Positions 1-8,992 of a stretch of DNA of 64,000 nucleotides are shown piece after piece. Made by a program: the position numbers and the translations under genes. The DNA is from Clostridia bacterium. Lineage in GTDB: Bacteria > Bacillota > Clostridia > Christensenellales > Aristaeellaceae. Numbering within the stretch: the first letter of the stretch is position 1; each line of letters opens with the position of its first letter. A model generated the notes under the pieces. The model did not search any database, was not told where the DNA came from, and saw nothing but the letters and a program-made list of their open reading frames with translations. The stretch covers positions 24,673 through 88,672 of the forward strand of contig JAUMVT010000004.1 of NCBI GenBank assembly GCA_030529995.1, given 5' to 3'.

Positions 1-843
1 GATCTGTCCGTCGGCGGAAACGCTGCCTCCTTCAAAGGTGAATCCCGTCAACTGGGGCAGTGCTTCCATGGCAGCAACGAAGTCGCTCTGACTCATCAGC
101 GTATCGCCGTTGGAGGTATCCACCGATGCCATGTAGCGGTACAGTCTGCTCCAGTCCCGCATTTCCCATTTGTTCAGGATCACATTCAGCGTGTTCTCAG
201 GGGTAAGGATGAAGTTATCCTGCCGGGTTTGGGGCGTGGTCAGCAGCGTGTCATCACCGGTCGTAAGAAAATACTTCTGCCGCATGCGCATGCTTTCCGT
301 GGCGTCATCGCCTTGCTCCACAAGGATTTGCACATCGTCCACATTGCAGTTTTCCGTAACCGTTGCAACCAAACTTTGCATACAAAGCTGCCGACGGAGA
401 ACGGATTCCGATCCTGCATTTTCACTGCTGATGGTCTCATCCTCATCTGTATAGCGATCCATGATTTCCTTGCTCAGGGTTACAAAAAGGGTGCGCCCCT
501 GCCTTGCCGTAGAAAGCACCTGTGTTCCTTCCGGAAAGAGAGCATTCAAGCTATCGTCTCGTCCGCTGGGGCCTGCAATGAGGGCTGTAAGCAGTGCCAT
601 TTCATAGGCCTGAGATGGAGATTGCAGAATGGTGCGCCGCTCCGCCGCAAGATAGGGCTCATCATAATAGCGGTAGTAAAGCAGGGCTTCATTAGTGGTG
701 GACAGGCTTTGCGCAGCCACGGCTTCCGGCAGGAGGGGGGATGTGCCCGGTACCGCCGTGGTACTCAAGTGAGATTCTGCCATATTGAAGGAGCAGCCGC
801 CCAGCAGCAGGCAGCACAGGATCAGTAACAGCAATCGCTTCAT
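1..843 (-). CDS. GerMN-domain lipoprotein, C-terminus off the left edge
   Basis: The minus strand is open from an ATG at 843 to the window edge, giving 281 residues with no stop. The N-terminus is a lipoprotein signal: MKRLLLLIL, a hydrophobic stretch, then the lipobox LLGGC with the lipidated Cys at about residue 17. A serine/threonine-rich linker follows. Residues of about 75-195 resemble a GerMN domain (LIAGP, PEGTQVLS, the FVTLSKE strand, then QSLVATVTE and DVQILVEQ). GerMN domains occur in spore germination protein GerM and in lipoproteins next to two-component systems; the molecular function is not settled. The start codon overlaps the stop of the kinase gene as ATGA (840-843), so it is translationally coupled to that signalling pair. 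It may be an extracytoplasmic partner of the sensor kinase, which is inference from position. Confidence 0.75.
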   Translation of the reverse strand, partial: MKRLLLLILCCLLLGGCSFNMAESHLSTTAVPGTSPLLPEAVAAQSLSTTNEALLYYRYYDEPYLAAERRTILQSPSQAYEMALLTALIAGPSGRDDSLNALFPEGTQVLSTARQGRTLFVTLSKEIMDRYTDEDETISSENAGSESVLRRQLCMQSLVATVTENCNVDDVQILVEQGDDATESMRMRQKYFLTTGDDTLLTTPQTRQDNFILTPENTLNVILNKWEMRDWSRLYRYMASVDTSNGDTLMSQSDFVAAMEALPQLTGFTFEGGSVSADGQI

Positions 844-2366
844 GAATGGGTTTCCTCCTTCATGGGCAGTGTTACAGTAAAGACGGAACCGTGTCCCAGG
901 GTGCTTTCCACGGTCACTTCACCGCCATGAAGGGCGGTAATTTGCTTGACGATAGACAAGCCCAAGCCTGTGCCGCCGGTTTCCCGGCTGCGAGCCTTGT
1001 CCACCCGGTAGAACCGCTCAAATACATGGGGAAGATCTTCCTCCGGAATGCCTACGCCGTTGTCCCGGACACGCCACACGGCCTGTTTCCCCTCCCTAAC
1101 AAGAGAAACGCTGATGTTGCCGCCGTCCGGCGTATACTTTACCGCATTGTCAATCAGGTTGTAGAAAACCTGACTCATCTTGGATACATCTACACTGGCC
1201 ATAATGCCGGGCGCAATATTCCCTTGCAAGGTTTGCTTCCGCTTCTCCGACATGGGCTGCAGCAGGCGAATGTTCTCTTCCGTCAACTGGGAGATGTCCG
1301 TATCCTCCAGGTGCAGTTCCATCCGATGGGCGTCCATTCTGGTCAGGGTCAGCAGATCGGTCACAATACCGCTGAGGCGGTCAATTTCATGATCCATATC
1401 CTGCATGAATTCCGTCCGCAGTTCTTGAGGCATATCCGGCTGATAGATCAGACTTTCCAGCAGAATCTTCATGGTGGCCAAGGGGGTTTTCAGTTCATGG
1501 GAAGCATTAGCCACAAACTGGTTGCGGCTCTTGTCCAAAGATTCCAGCTGTTCCGCCATGGTGTTGTAGCTGACCGCCATTTCCCGCAGCTCGCCTGAAC
1601 CCTTCACCGGTACACGAACGCTCAGGTCGCCCCGTCCCATCTTTTGCAGGGTACCGGTCAACACCAGAATGGGCTTGGTCAGCACCCGGGAAAAAATCAG
1701 TGCCACCAGCAGTGCCGCCGCTGCCACCACAGCAAAGGCGGTGGTCATTTGCTTTTCCACGGCATTCAGGCTTGCAACCAGTTCCTCTACCGGGCTGATG
1801 AACACCAAAGCGCCGATGGTGCCGTCATCCCCGGTCATTTTTGCCACGCAATAGGATACGTGATAGTCCGCCTGATCAGCAGTGTTTGCCGCATCTTCAG
1901 CATTAAGGGTATGAATGCCGTAGGCGGTACTGTCCCCATTAACCAGCACGGCAATCACTTCCGGCAATTCCAGCTTCATACCGTACAGCTGGCTGAAGCT
2001 GTCATACTGCACCCTGCCGCTTTGATCCACCACCACCAGCCTGCCCCCCATTTCCCCGGCGTAGGAAGCAAGTTCTTCATCCACGGCATCGGAGGATGCG
2101 GACGCAAAAAGAGGCGCAAGCGTCGTAGCCAGCTTCTCCACGGAGAGGCTGTCCTGACGGGTGCGCTGGGTAAACAGGTAGTCGCTTACCAAGCCGGTCA
2201 GCGATGAAAGCATGATCACAAAAGAAATGCCTACAATGAGCAAAAACGCCAGAAGAATCTTCCAGCGTATGCTGCTTAAAGGACGATGCTTAATCTTTGT
2301 CGGTGAAATAGTAACCAACTCCCCATTTCGTGAGGATAAACTCAGGCTCCGCAGTGTTCCGCTCAA
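840..2366 (-). CDS. HAMP-domain sensor histidine kinase
   Basis: A membrane sensor kinase of about 508 residues that should autophosphorylate on His and pass the phosphate to the regulator encoded just upstream. Domain order: a TM helix at about 36-58, an extracytoplasmic sensor region of about 140 residues, a second TM helix at about 203-225 (TTAFAVVAAAALLVALIF), HAMP, a HisKA domain with SHELKTPL (His near residue 290), and an HATPase_c domain with NLIDNAVKYT, RDNGVGIP, FERFYRVDKAR and GTGLGLSIVK. The reading frame opens with a TTG at 2366 preceded by GGGAG, overlapping the regulator by 77 bases. A second TTG at 2318 is possible, so the exact start is uncertain. The stop overlaps the start of the GerMN lipoprotein gene. 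The ligand is unknown. Confidence 0.93.
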   Translation of the reverse strand: MSGTLRSLSLSSRNGELVTISPTKIKHRPLSSIRWKILLAFLLIVGISFVIMLSSLTGLVSDYLFTQRTRQDSLSVEKLATTLAPLFASASSDAVDEELASYAGEMGGRLVVVDQSGRVQYDSFSQLYGMKLELPEVIAVLVNGDSTAYGIHTLNAEDAANTADQADYHVSYCVAKMTGDDGTIGALVFISPVEELVASLNAVEKQMTTAFAVVAAAALLVALIFSRVLTKPILVLTGTLQKMGRGDLSVRVPVKGSGELREMAVSYNTMAEQLESLDKSRNQFVANASHELKTPLATMKILLESLIYQPDMPQELRTEFMQDMDHEIDRLSGIVTDLLTLTRMDAHRMELHLEDTDISQLTEENIRLLQPMSEKRKQTLQGNIAPGIMASVDVSKMSQVFYNLIDNAVKYTPDGGNISVSLVREGKQAVWRVRDNGVGIPEEDLPHVFERFYRVDKARSRETGGTGLGLSIVKQITALHGGEVTVESTLGHGSVFTVTLPMKEETHS

Positions 2367-2979
2367 TCTTCTCCCGCAGGCGGCGAATGTGTACGTCTAC
2401 CGTGCGGTCTTCCCCTGCATAGTCGTACTTCCAGACGCTTTCCAGCATCTCCTCCCGGCTGAACACCTTGCCCCGGTTGGTCACAAACATATGCAGCAGG
2501 TCGAACTCTTTGGCCGTCAACCGGATTTCCTTGCCGGCAAGGGCCACGGTGCGCTTCAAAAGGTTGACTTCCAGATCACGCACACGAATGACCCGCTTCT
2601 CCTCCACCGTGCTGCTGCCCGTGCGGCGGAGGATAGTCTTAATCCGTGCCTTTACCTCCAGCACATTGAAGGGCTTGGTCATGTAGTCATCCGCGCCATA
2701 TTCCAGACCCAGAATCTTGTCCATGTCCTCGCCCTTGGCGGTCAGCATAATGATGGGCACATTGCTGTGCTCACGAATGCGCTGGCATACGCTCAGGCCA
2801 TCCAGCTTGGGAAGCATTACGTCCAGCAGAATCAGGTCGAAGCTTTGGTTGAAGAATTTTTCCAGTGCTTCCTCCCCGTCCATGGCGCTTTCCGTTTCAT
2901 AGTCTTCCTGTTCCAGCGTGTATTTCAGGCCTTTCAAAATCAAAGGCTCATCATCGACCAGCAAAATGCGCTTGCCCAT
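2290..2979 (-). CDS. OmpR/PhoB-family response regulator
   Basis: A DNA-binding response regulator of 229 residues. The receiver domain (1-120) has the acidic pair at D9-D10, the phosphoacceptor D53 in LILLDVMLP, the T/S position in MLTAK and the conserved lysine in MTKPF. The C-terminal winged helix (about 132-229) has KEFDLLHMF, the recognition-helix region DRTVDVHIRRLREKIE and the wing WGVGYYF. The ATG at 2979 follows AGAGGAG with 7-base spacing. It is the first gene of a three-gene operon with the kinase and the GerMN lipoprotein, driven by a clear promoter at 3014-3042. It resembles WalR/PhoB-type regulators, but the target genes cannot be told from the sequence. Confidence 0.95.
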   Translation of the reverse strand: MGKRILLVDDEPLILKGLKYTLEQEDYETESAMDGEEALEKFFNQSFDLILLDVMLPKLDGLSVCQRIREHSNVPIIMLTAKGEDMDKILGLEYGADDYMTKPFNVLEVKARIKTILRRTGSSTVEEKRVIRVRDLEVNLLKRTVALAGKEIRLTAKEFDLLHMFVTNRGKVFSREEMLESVWKYDYAGEDRTVDVHIRRLREKIERNTAEPEFILTKWGVGYYFTDKD

Positions 2980-3013
2980 GCAGACACTCCTCTTCCTCGT
3001 TGAGTCTGTTTAG

Positions 3014-3042
3014 ATTGTACGACAAAATGTGAAGAAATGCAA
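3014..3042 (-). promoter_or_regulatory. Sigma-A type promoter for the two-component operon
   Basis: On the minus strand TTGCAT (3037-3042) and TACAAT (3014-3019) are separated by exactly 17 bases, 35 bases upstream of the regulator start codon. Confidence 0.75.
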
Positions 3043-3159
3043 GGTAATTGCAATAATTTTGTTACAAAATAATTTCATTCGCATCACAACACCTGTTTTT
3101 GCAGGCCATTGACCGAATTACAAAAGAGAACACAAGTTCTTGCATCTTATCTTAAACGC

Positions 3160-3188
3160 TTGACCGGTTTTCTCCCGCATGCTATAAT
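3160..3188 (+). promoter_or_regulatory. Sigma-A type promoter for polC
   Basis: TTGACC (3160-3165) and a perfect TATAAT (3183-3188) are separated by 17 bases. The transcript would carry a leader of about 110 bases before the polC ATG at 3308. Between 3189 and 3294 I see no clear structure. The 2980-3307 gap therefore holds two divergent promoters and no gene. Confidence 0.8.
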
Positions 3189-3307
3189 GACGAGCGCAGA
3201 AGCATCATGATTTTTTCTTACACGGCTGCCAGCGTACACACTGCCCTTATCCGTGAGGACGTTGTGGCTGTTTTTCTCTTTTTTGACCCCATCTGAGGAG
3301 GGCTTGC

Positions 3308-6300
3308 ATGAGTTACGAGGATCTTTTAGGAGAAATCACCAAAGAACTTCCCCACCTGAAGGATCAGCTGACAACGCCGTCCGTTGTTTTTGTCCGCCAG
3401 TTCAACAAGGTCTACATTACCTTCCAAAGCAAGGTGCTGGTGGAGGAAAAAACCTTCATGAAAATGAAGGCTATTTTGCAGCGCATTTTTCCTCGCTACC
3501 CGGTGACGATTCGTGTGGTAAGTCCTGCGTTGAAAGAGGACTTCCTTGCCAATATCGGTGCCTATAAGCAAGTTCTTATCGACTTCCTCAAGCGGAACTA
3601 CACTTCCTCCGTCCCGTGGATTGATCTCATCGACTGGCGCTGCGATGGTGATCGGATTACTCTTACCTTTCCAGATGACTTCTCCTTGGAATACATGGCT
3701 CGGCAGAATGTGGCCGCCAGCCTTGCTCAGGCCGTCAAGGACATTTTCAGTGCCGATGTGAAGGTCGAGCTGACGGTTTCCGGCGATCAGGAAGCCCGGC
3801 TGCAGGCCATCCGGGAAGAGCGTGCCCGTGAGCAGGCGGAAGCGGCTGCGGCAGCCGCCCAGCTTCGTGCAAAGGAAGAAAAAGCAAGTGCGAAACCCCG
3901 TGCGGAACGCAAGCCTGCCCAGCCCCATGAGAAGAAAGAGCCGGAGAAGCCGCAGGACAAGCCCACCATGTTCCCTCAAATGACGGATCACGTGCTGGGA
4001 AAGCCCATTATGGGACGCAGCATCGCCGACCGCCCCATTGAGATGAAGGAGCTTGCCGCGGACAGCGGTCTGGTGGTGGTGCAGGGGGATATTTTCAAGC
4101 TGGAAACAAAGGAGCTGAAAGGCGGCGAGATGCTGCTGGTGTCCTTCGCCGTGACGGACTACACCTCCTCCATACTGTGCAAGGTTTTCATGCGGTACCG
4201 GAACCGCTTTGCCAAGAAAAACGATGATGCGCCGCCTGCCCCCATTACCGCCGAAGAGCGGCAGGCCGTGATGGATAAGGTAAACCAAATCAAGTGCGGC
4301 ATGAATGTGAAGCTTCGGGGCGAGTGCATGTACGACAATTTTGCCCGGGAGCTGTCCATTTCTGTCCGTGATCTGGTGCCCATGGAGAAAATCGAGCGGG
4401 AAGATACCGCCGAAGAAAAGCGTATCGAACTGCACATGCACACCACCATGTCCACCATGGACGGCATGACCCCGGCGGAGGATTTGATCAAGCGTGCCAT
4501 TAAGTGGGGACACCCTGCCGTAGCCATTACCGACCATGGCGTGGTGCAGGCCTTCCCGGCGGCTTTCGGTGCCGTAAAGGGACAGAATATCAAGCTGATC
4601 CCCGGCTGCGAAGGCTATCTGATTGATGAAACCGTGGCGGTGCATAACCCGACGGAGTATGACTTTGATGCGCCCATTGTGGTGCTGGATTTCGAGTCTA
4701 CCGGTCTGAACACCAATATTGCCCGGGTCATTGAAATCGGTGCCGTGAAGCTGGTCGGTGGAACGGTAACAGCCTCCCTCAGCATTCTGGTGAATCCCAA
4801 GGAACCCTTAAAGCCCAAGATTACCGAAATCACCGGCATTACCGACATGATGCTCTCCGACAAGGAAACGGCTGAAACGGCCATTCCGAAGCTGATGGAG
4901 TTTATCGGCGACTGTCCCATTGCCGCCCACAACGCTTCCTTCGATGCCTCCCTGCTCCGTGCGGAGCTGCGCCGTCTGGGTGTCCAATGGGACGGCACCG
5001 TGCTGGATACCTTGACCCTGTGCCGCAAGCTTTACCCGGACATGAAGAGCCACAAGCTTGGCAGCCTGTGCAAAAAGCTTGGCGTCAGCCTGAAGAATGC
5101 TCACCGTGCCGTCCATGATGCAACGGCAACGGCGCTGTGTCTGGCAAAGATGTACAAGGAATGCCGGGAAAACGGCATGAACACCCTGTATGATCTGAAT
5201 CGGCAGCTGCACGGCGGTGCCATCGGCGAAAGCTTCCATATTATTCTGCTGGTAAAAACGCAGAAGGGCATGGAAAACCTGAACCGTCTCGTTTCCATCG
5301 GCCATTTGGAGTACTTCCGCCGGAAGCCCCACATGCCCCGACCCATCATCGAAAAGTACCGGGAAGGTTTGATCCTCGGCAGTGCCTGCGAGGCAGGGGA
5401 ACTTTTCCGTGCCGTGCTTGCCGGAGAAAGCTGGGAAAAGCTGAAGAAGATCGCCAGCTTCTACGATTATCTGGAGATTCAGCCCATCGGAAACAACGCT
5501 TTCCTCGTGCGGGAAGGACAGGTCAAAGATGATGAAGGGCTGCGGGATCTGAACCGCACCATTGTCAAGCTGGGTGAAGAGTTGGGTCTGCCTGTGGTGG
5601 CCACAGGGGACGTGCATTTCCTTGATCCTCACAATGCCATTAACCGGGCGATTATTCAGGCCGGTCAAGGCTTTGACGACTGTGACAATCAGCCGCCCCT
5701 GTACTTTAAGACCACCAACGAAATGCTGGAAGAGTTCAGCTACCTGGGCAAAGAAAAAGCCCATGAGGTGGTCATTGACAATCCAAGAAAGATTGCCGAT
5801 CAGGTGGAGCAGCTGCGTCTGTTCCCCAAGCACCCCAAGGGCGAGGATACGTTCCAGCCCTTCTGGCCGGATGCGGCGGACAACATTCAAAACATGTCTT
5901 GGGGTACGGCCAAAGAATGGTATGGAGATCCGCTGCCGGAAATTGTCACCAAGCGGCTGGAAAAGGAACTCAGCTCGATTATCGGCTACGGCTTTGCCAC
6001 CCTGTACAACATTGCCGAGCGGTTGGTGCAGCGTTCCCTGGCAGACGGCTATCTGGTAGGCAGCCGCGGCAGCGTAGGTTCCAGCTTTGTGGCCTGCATG
6101 TGCGGCATCACCGAGGTGAACGCACTGCCGCCCCACTACCGCTGTACCCACTGTCATAAGGGCTTCTTTGACGTGGACAAGAACAAGTACAAAGTTGGTG
6201 TGGACTTACCGGACAAGGACTGCCCTATCTGCGGTCAGCCCCTTACCAAGGACGGATTCGATATTCCTTTCGAGGTCTTCCTTGGCTTTGCCGGAGACAA

Positions 6301-7723
6301 GGTGCCTGATATCGACCTGAACTTCGCCAATGAGTATCAATCCCGTGCCCACCACCAGGTGGTGGAATTGTTTGGCGAGGGGCACGTTTTCCGTGCCGGC
6401 ACGGTGGGCACTTTGGCCGACAAAACTGCTTACGGATATGTCAGCAAGTATCTGGAAGAGCGGCATATTCAGTGCGGCAACACGGAAAAAGAACGGCTGG
6501 TGCAGGGCTGTATGGGCGTTAAGCGCACCACAGGACAGCACCCAGCCGGCATGGTGGTTGTGCCGAAGGAATATGAAATCTACCAGTTCACCGCCGTGCA
6601 GCACCCGGCTGACGACCCGTCTGCCGAGTTCATCACTACCCACTTCGACTTCCATTCCATGCATGATATTCTGGTGAAGCTGGACTGTCTGGGGCACTTG
6701 GATCCTACCATGATTCACGAATTGTGCCAGCTGACAGGCGTTGACTTCCGTGACATTCCCCTGGATGATCCTGACGTGCGCAGTCTGTTCCACTCCCCGG
6801 AAGCACTGGGGGTCACCCGGGAGCAAATCGACTGCACCACCGGCACCTTCGGCATTCCCGAATTCGGAACAGGCTTTGTCCGGGGCATGCTGGATGACAC
6901 CCATCCCTCCACCATGGAGGAGTTGATTCGCATTTCCGGCCTGAGCCACGGCACGGACGTGTGGCTTGGCAATGCACAGGAAATTATTCGCTCCGGCACG
7001 GCAAAGCTGAACGAATGCGTCTGCTGCCGTGACGACATCATGAATTACCTGATCGACAAGGGCGTGGAACCCAAGCTGGCCTTTACCACCATGGAATCCG
7101 TCCGAAAGGGCAAAGGTCTGAAGCCTGAAATGGAGCAGGCCATGCTTGACCACAACGTGGCGCCCTGGTTCATTGACAGCTGCAAAAAGATCAAGTACAT
7201 GTTCCCCAAGGGACACGCCGTAGCCTACGTCACCATGGCTCTTCGCATTGCCTGGTTCAAGGTTCATTATCCCCTCGCCTACTATGCCGCCTATTTCACC
7301 GTACGCGGCGACGGGTTTAATGCGGCAACGATGATCATTGACCCGGACACCTGCCGTGCGAAAATCCGTGAAATCAAGGACATGGAAAACGCCACAGCCA
7401 AGGACAAGGATTCCCAGACGGCACTGGAATTGGTGCTGGAGATGAACATGCGGGGCTTCAAGTTCCTGCCGGTTGACCTGTATAAGAGCGACGTGCGAAA
7501 GTTCCTGATCGAGGACGGCAATCTTCGCTGCCCCTTCACCAGCTTGGGCGGCTTAGGCGAAAGCGCTGCCATCTCCATTGTTGCCGCACGTGATGAGCGT
7601 CCCTTCCTTTCCATAGAAGATTTGAAGGAACGCGGCCGGGTCGGCAGCAGCGTGGTGGATTTGCTGCGAACCCATGGCTCATTGGAAGGGCTGAGTGAAA
7701 CCAGCCAGATCAGTATGTTCTGA
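3308..7723 (+). CDS. polC: DNA polymerase III alpha subunit, PolC type
   Basis: The Gram-positive replicative polymerase with an embedded proofreading exonuclease, 1471 residues, close to the usual length for PolC. Domains in order: N-terminal domain and an alanine/glutamate-rich linker (about 160-225); OB-fold region (about 245-350); first part of the PHP domain with RIELHMHTTMS (about 375); DnaQ-like exonuclease with VVLDFESTG (about 457), AHNASFDASLL and HRAVHDATATA; remainder of PHP; polymerase core with VGSRGSVGSSF (about 917), a four-Cys zinc module CTHCHKG...CPICGQ (about 944-978) and the catalytic PDIDLNF (about 1000). The start follows GAGGAGG with good spacing. The gene has its own promoter, and the serine hydrolase gene follows 26 bases after it, probably as a read-through partner. 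Confidence 0.98.
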   Translation: MSYEDLLGEITKELPHLKDQLTTPSVVFVRQFNKVYITFQSKVLVEEKTFMKMKAILQRIFPRYPVTIRVVSPALKEDFLANIGAYKQVLIDFLKRNYTSSVPWIDLIDWRCDGDRITLTFPDDFSLEYMARQNVAASLAQAVKDIFSADVKVELTVSGDQEARLQAIREERAREQAEAAAAAAQLRAKEEKASAKPRAERKPAQPHEKKEPEKPQDKPTMFPQMTDHVLGKPIMGRSIADRPIEMKELAADSGLVVVQGDIFKLETKELKGGEMLLVSFAVTDYTSSILCKVFMRYRNRFAKKNDDAPPAPITAEERQAVMDKVNQIKCGMNVKLRGECMYDNFARELSISVRDLVPMEKIEREDTAEEKRIELHMHTTMSTMDGMTPAEDLIKRAIKWGHPAVAITDHGVVQAFPAAFGAVKGQNIKLIPGCEGYLIDETVAVHNPTEYDFDAPIVVLDFESTGLNTNIARVIEIGAVKLVGGTVTASLSILVNPKEPLKPKITEITGITDMMLSDKETAETAIPKLMEFIGDCPIAAHNASFDASLLRAELRRLGVQWDGTVLDTLTLCRKLYPDMKSHKLGSLCKKLGVSLKNAHRAVHDATATALCLAKMYKECRENGMNTLYDLNRQLHGGAIGESFHIILLVKTQKGMENLNRLVSIGHLEYFRRKPHMPRPIIEKYREGLILGSACEAGELFRAVLAGESWEKLKKIASFYDYLEIQPIGNNAFLVREGQVKDDEGLRDLNRTIVKLGEELGLPVVATGDVHFLDPHNAINRAIIQAGQGFDDCDNQPPLYFKTTNEMLEEFSYLGKEKAHEVVIDNPRKIADQVEQLRLFPKHPKGEDTFQPFWPDAADNIQNMSWGTAKEWYGDPLPEIVTKRLEKELSSIIGYGFATLYNIAERLVQRSLADGYLVGSRGSVGSSFVACMCGITEVNALPPHYRCTHCHKGFFDVDKNKYKVGVDLPDKDCPICGQPLTKDGFDIPFEVFLGFAGDKVPDIDLNFANEYQSRAHHQVVELFGEGHVFRAGTVGTLADKTAYGYVSKYLEERHIQCGNTEKERLVQGCMGVKRTTGQHPAGMVVVPKEYEIYQFTAVQHPADDPSAEFITTHFDFHSMHDILVKLDCLGHLDPTMIHELCQLTGVDFRDIPLDDPDVRSLFHSPEALGVTREQIDCTTGTFGIPEFGTGFVRGMLDDTHPSTMEELIRISGLSHGTDVWLGNAQEIIRSGTAKLNECVCCRDDIMNYLIDKGVEPKLAFTTMESVRKGKGLKPEMEQAMLDHNVAPWFIDSCKKIKYMFPKGHAVAYVTMALRIAWFKVHYPLAYYAAYFTVRGDGFNAATMIIDPDTCRAKIREIKDMENATAKDKDSQTALELVLEMNMRGFKFLPVDLYKSDVRKFLIEDGNLRCPFTSLGGLGESAAISIVAARDERPFLSIEDLKERGRVGSSVVDLLRTHGSLEGLSETSQISMF

Positions 7724-7749
7724 TGCATCATCTTGAAGGAGGGATAACC

Positions 7750-8943
7750 ATGCTGGATCAAGCTGCCCGCTATTTTGTGGAGGATACCCACATCATGGCC
7801 TGCATGACCGTAGCATGCGGTACGTCTGACACCGCTGATCATGCGGAAGCCGGAGCAACCCAGCTTGACGGCACGGGTACGATACGCCCATCAACGCTGT
7901 TCGACCTGGCCAGCCTGACCAAGCTGTTTACCGGCTTAACTGTCATGCGTCTCTGGGAGGAAGGTAAGCTTGCGCTGGATGCCCCTGTAACCGACTATGC
8001 ACCGCAGCTGGTGCATCTTTCCCAAGTTACAGTTGACCAGGTGCTTGGATTTGAAGTAGCCTTAACCACCCCTGAGCGAATCGATAACCAGCCTGACAGG
8101 GATGCCGGAATGAAGCAGCTTGCCGCCATTATTCCCAAACCGCAAGGTACGGGACGCTACTATTCCGACATGCACGCCATGGTATTGGGGCTGGTCATCG
8201 AAGGCATCTGCCAAATGCCCCTGATGGACTGCATTCAGCAGGAAATTCTCCTTCCTCTGCACATGGCGGATACCTTTGCCGAGGTGCCTGCCGATCGCTT
8301 GTCGGATTGCGTATGCTATGACCTGGAGCACCGCATGGAAGGCGGCAGGTATATTGTGCGCAAGGGCATCACACCAGGAACGCCCCATGACCCCAAAGCA
8401 CGGCTGCTGGGTGAAAATGGCCGCTGCCTATGCGGACACGCAGGGCTTTTCTCCACCCGGGAAGATATGATTCGCCTGTGTCAGGGGCTGCTGAAGGGTG
8501 CGTTGCTGCGCCGTTCCACCCTACAGCAGATGGCACGTAATCGGCTCGGTCGGCAGCTGCCGGACGGAGGATATACCCAGTATCTGGGCAGCCAGTGTTA
8601 TGTGAAGCATCCCCTGCAGTATTATTCCGAGATTCCCGTCTACATGAGTGATGAAGCCATCGGGCTTTCCGGCTTCACCGGAAATCATGTGGCCATTGAT
8701 CCCCAGACAGGTATTTTCTCCCTTATGCTGGGCAATCGGGTTCTGAATCGGTTGACAACCCTCGTCCCAGAGCCTGGCAAGAGCCTGACTGACTACGGGC
8801 TTGCCCCTGACGGTTCCGGCAAGTTTTATCTGCCGGATGGTTCCTGGGTTTATTCATCCGTAGACTACGTCCACCAAAAAGACAAGCACCTCCACAAGGC
8901 CATTGCAGAGGTGCTTGGTGTTCCCGTTTGGCACAAAGGGTAA
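7750..8943 (+). CDS. Serine hydrolase of the beta-lactamase/penicillin-binding fold
   Basis: A 397-residue member of the class C beta-lactamase-like hydrolases (Beta-lactamase family, PF00144). The nucleophile motif is SLTK (S55-x-x-K58) inside the typical DLASLTKLFTGL helix. A YSD tyrosine motif stands at YYSDMHAMVLGLV, and HAGLFST near residue 235 matches the region after the third catalytic motif. No signal peptide is visible, so it is probably cytoplasmic and may act as an esterase or peptidase rather than a cell-wall enzyme. The start at 7750 is chosen because AAGGAGGG lies 6 bases upstream; an upstream in-frame ATG at 7723 overlaps the polC stop and has no ribosome binding site. The substrate is unknown. 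Confidence 0.85.
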   Translation: MLDQAARYFVEDTHIMACMTVACGTSDTADHAEAGATQLDGTGTIRPSTLFDLASLTKLFTGLTVMRLWEEGKLALDAPVTDYAPQLVHLSQVTVDQVLGFEVALTTPERIDNQPDRDAGMKQLAAIIPKPQGTGRYYSDMHAMVLGLVIEGICQMPLMDCIQQEILLPLHMADTFAEVPADRLSDCVCYDLEHRMEGGRYIVRKGITPGTPHDPKARLLGENGRCLCGHAGLFSTREDMIRLCQGLLKGALLRRSTLQQMARNRLGRQLPDGGYTQYLGSQCYVKHPLQYYSEIPVYMSDEAIGLSGFTGNHVAIDPQTGIFSLMLGNRVLNRLTTLVPEPGKSLTDYGLAPDGSGKFYLPDGSWVYSSVDYVHQKDKHLHKAIAEVLGVPVWHKG

Positions 8944-8947
8944 ACAA

Positions 8948-8980
8948 AATCCTGCATCGTCCAGCAAACGGTGCAGGATT
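8948..8980. terminator. Bidirectional intrinsic terminator between the hydrolase gene and galK
   Basis: A 9-bp perfect stem (8948-8956 with 8972-8980) extends through a wobble pair to about 13 bp with a 7-base loop. It ends in T-rich sequence on the plus strand and an A-rich flank upstream, so it can serve both convergent genes. Confidence 0.75.
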
Positions 8981-8992
8981 CTTTCTATCTGC

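Noticed and set aside
8883-8916. A 9-bp inverted repeat near the end of the serine hydrolase gene
   Set aside because: It lies inside coding sequence and has no T run; the real terminator follows at 8948-8980.
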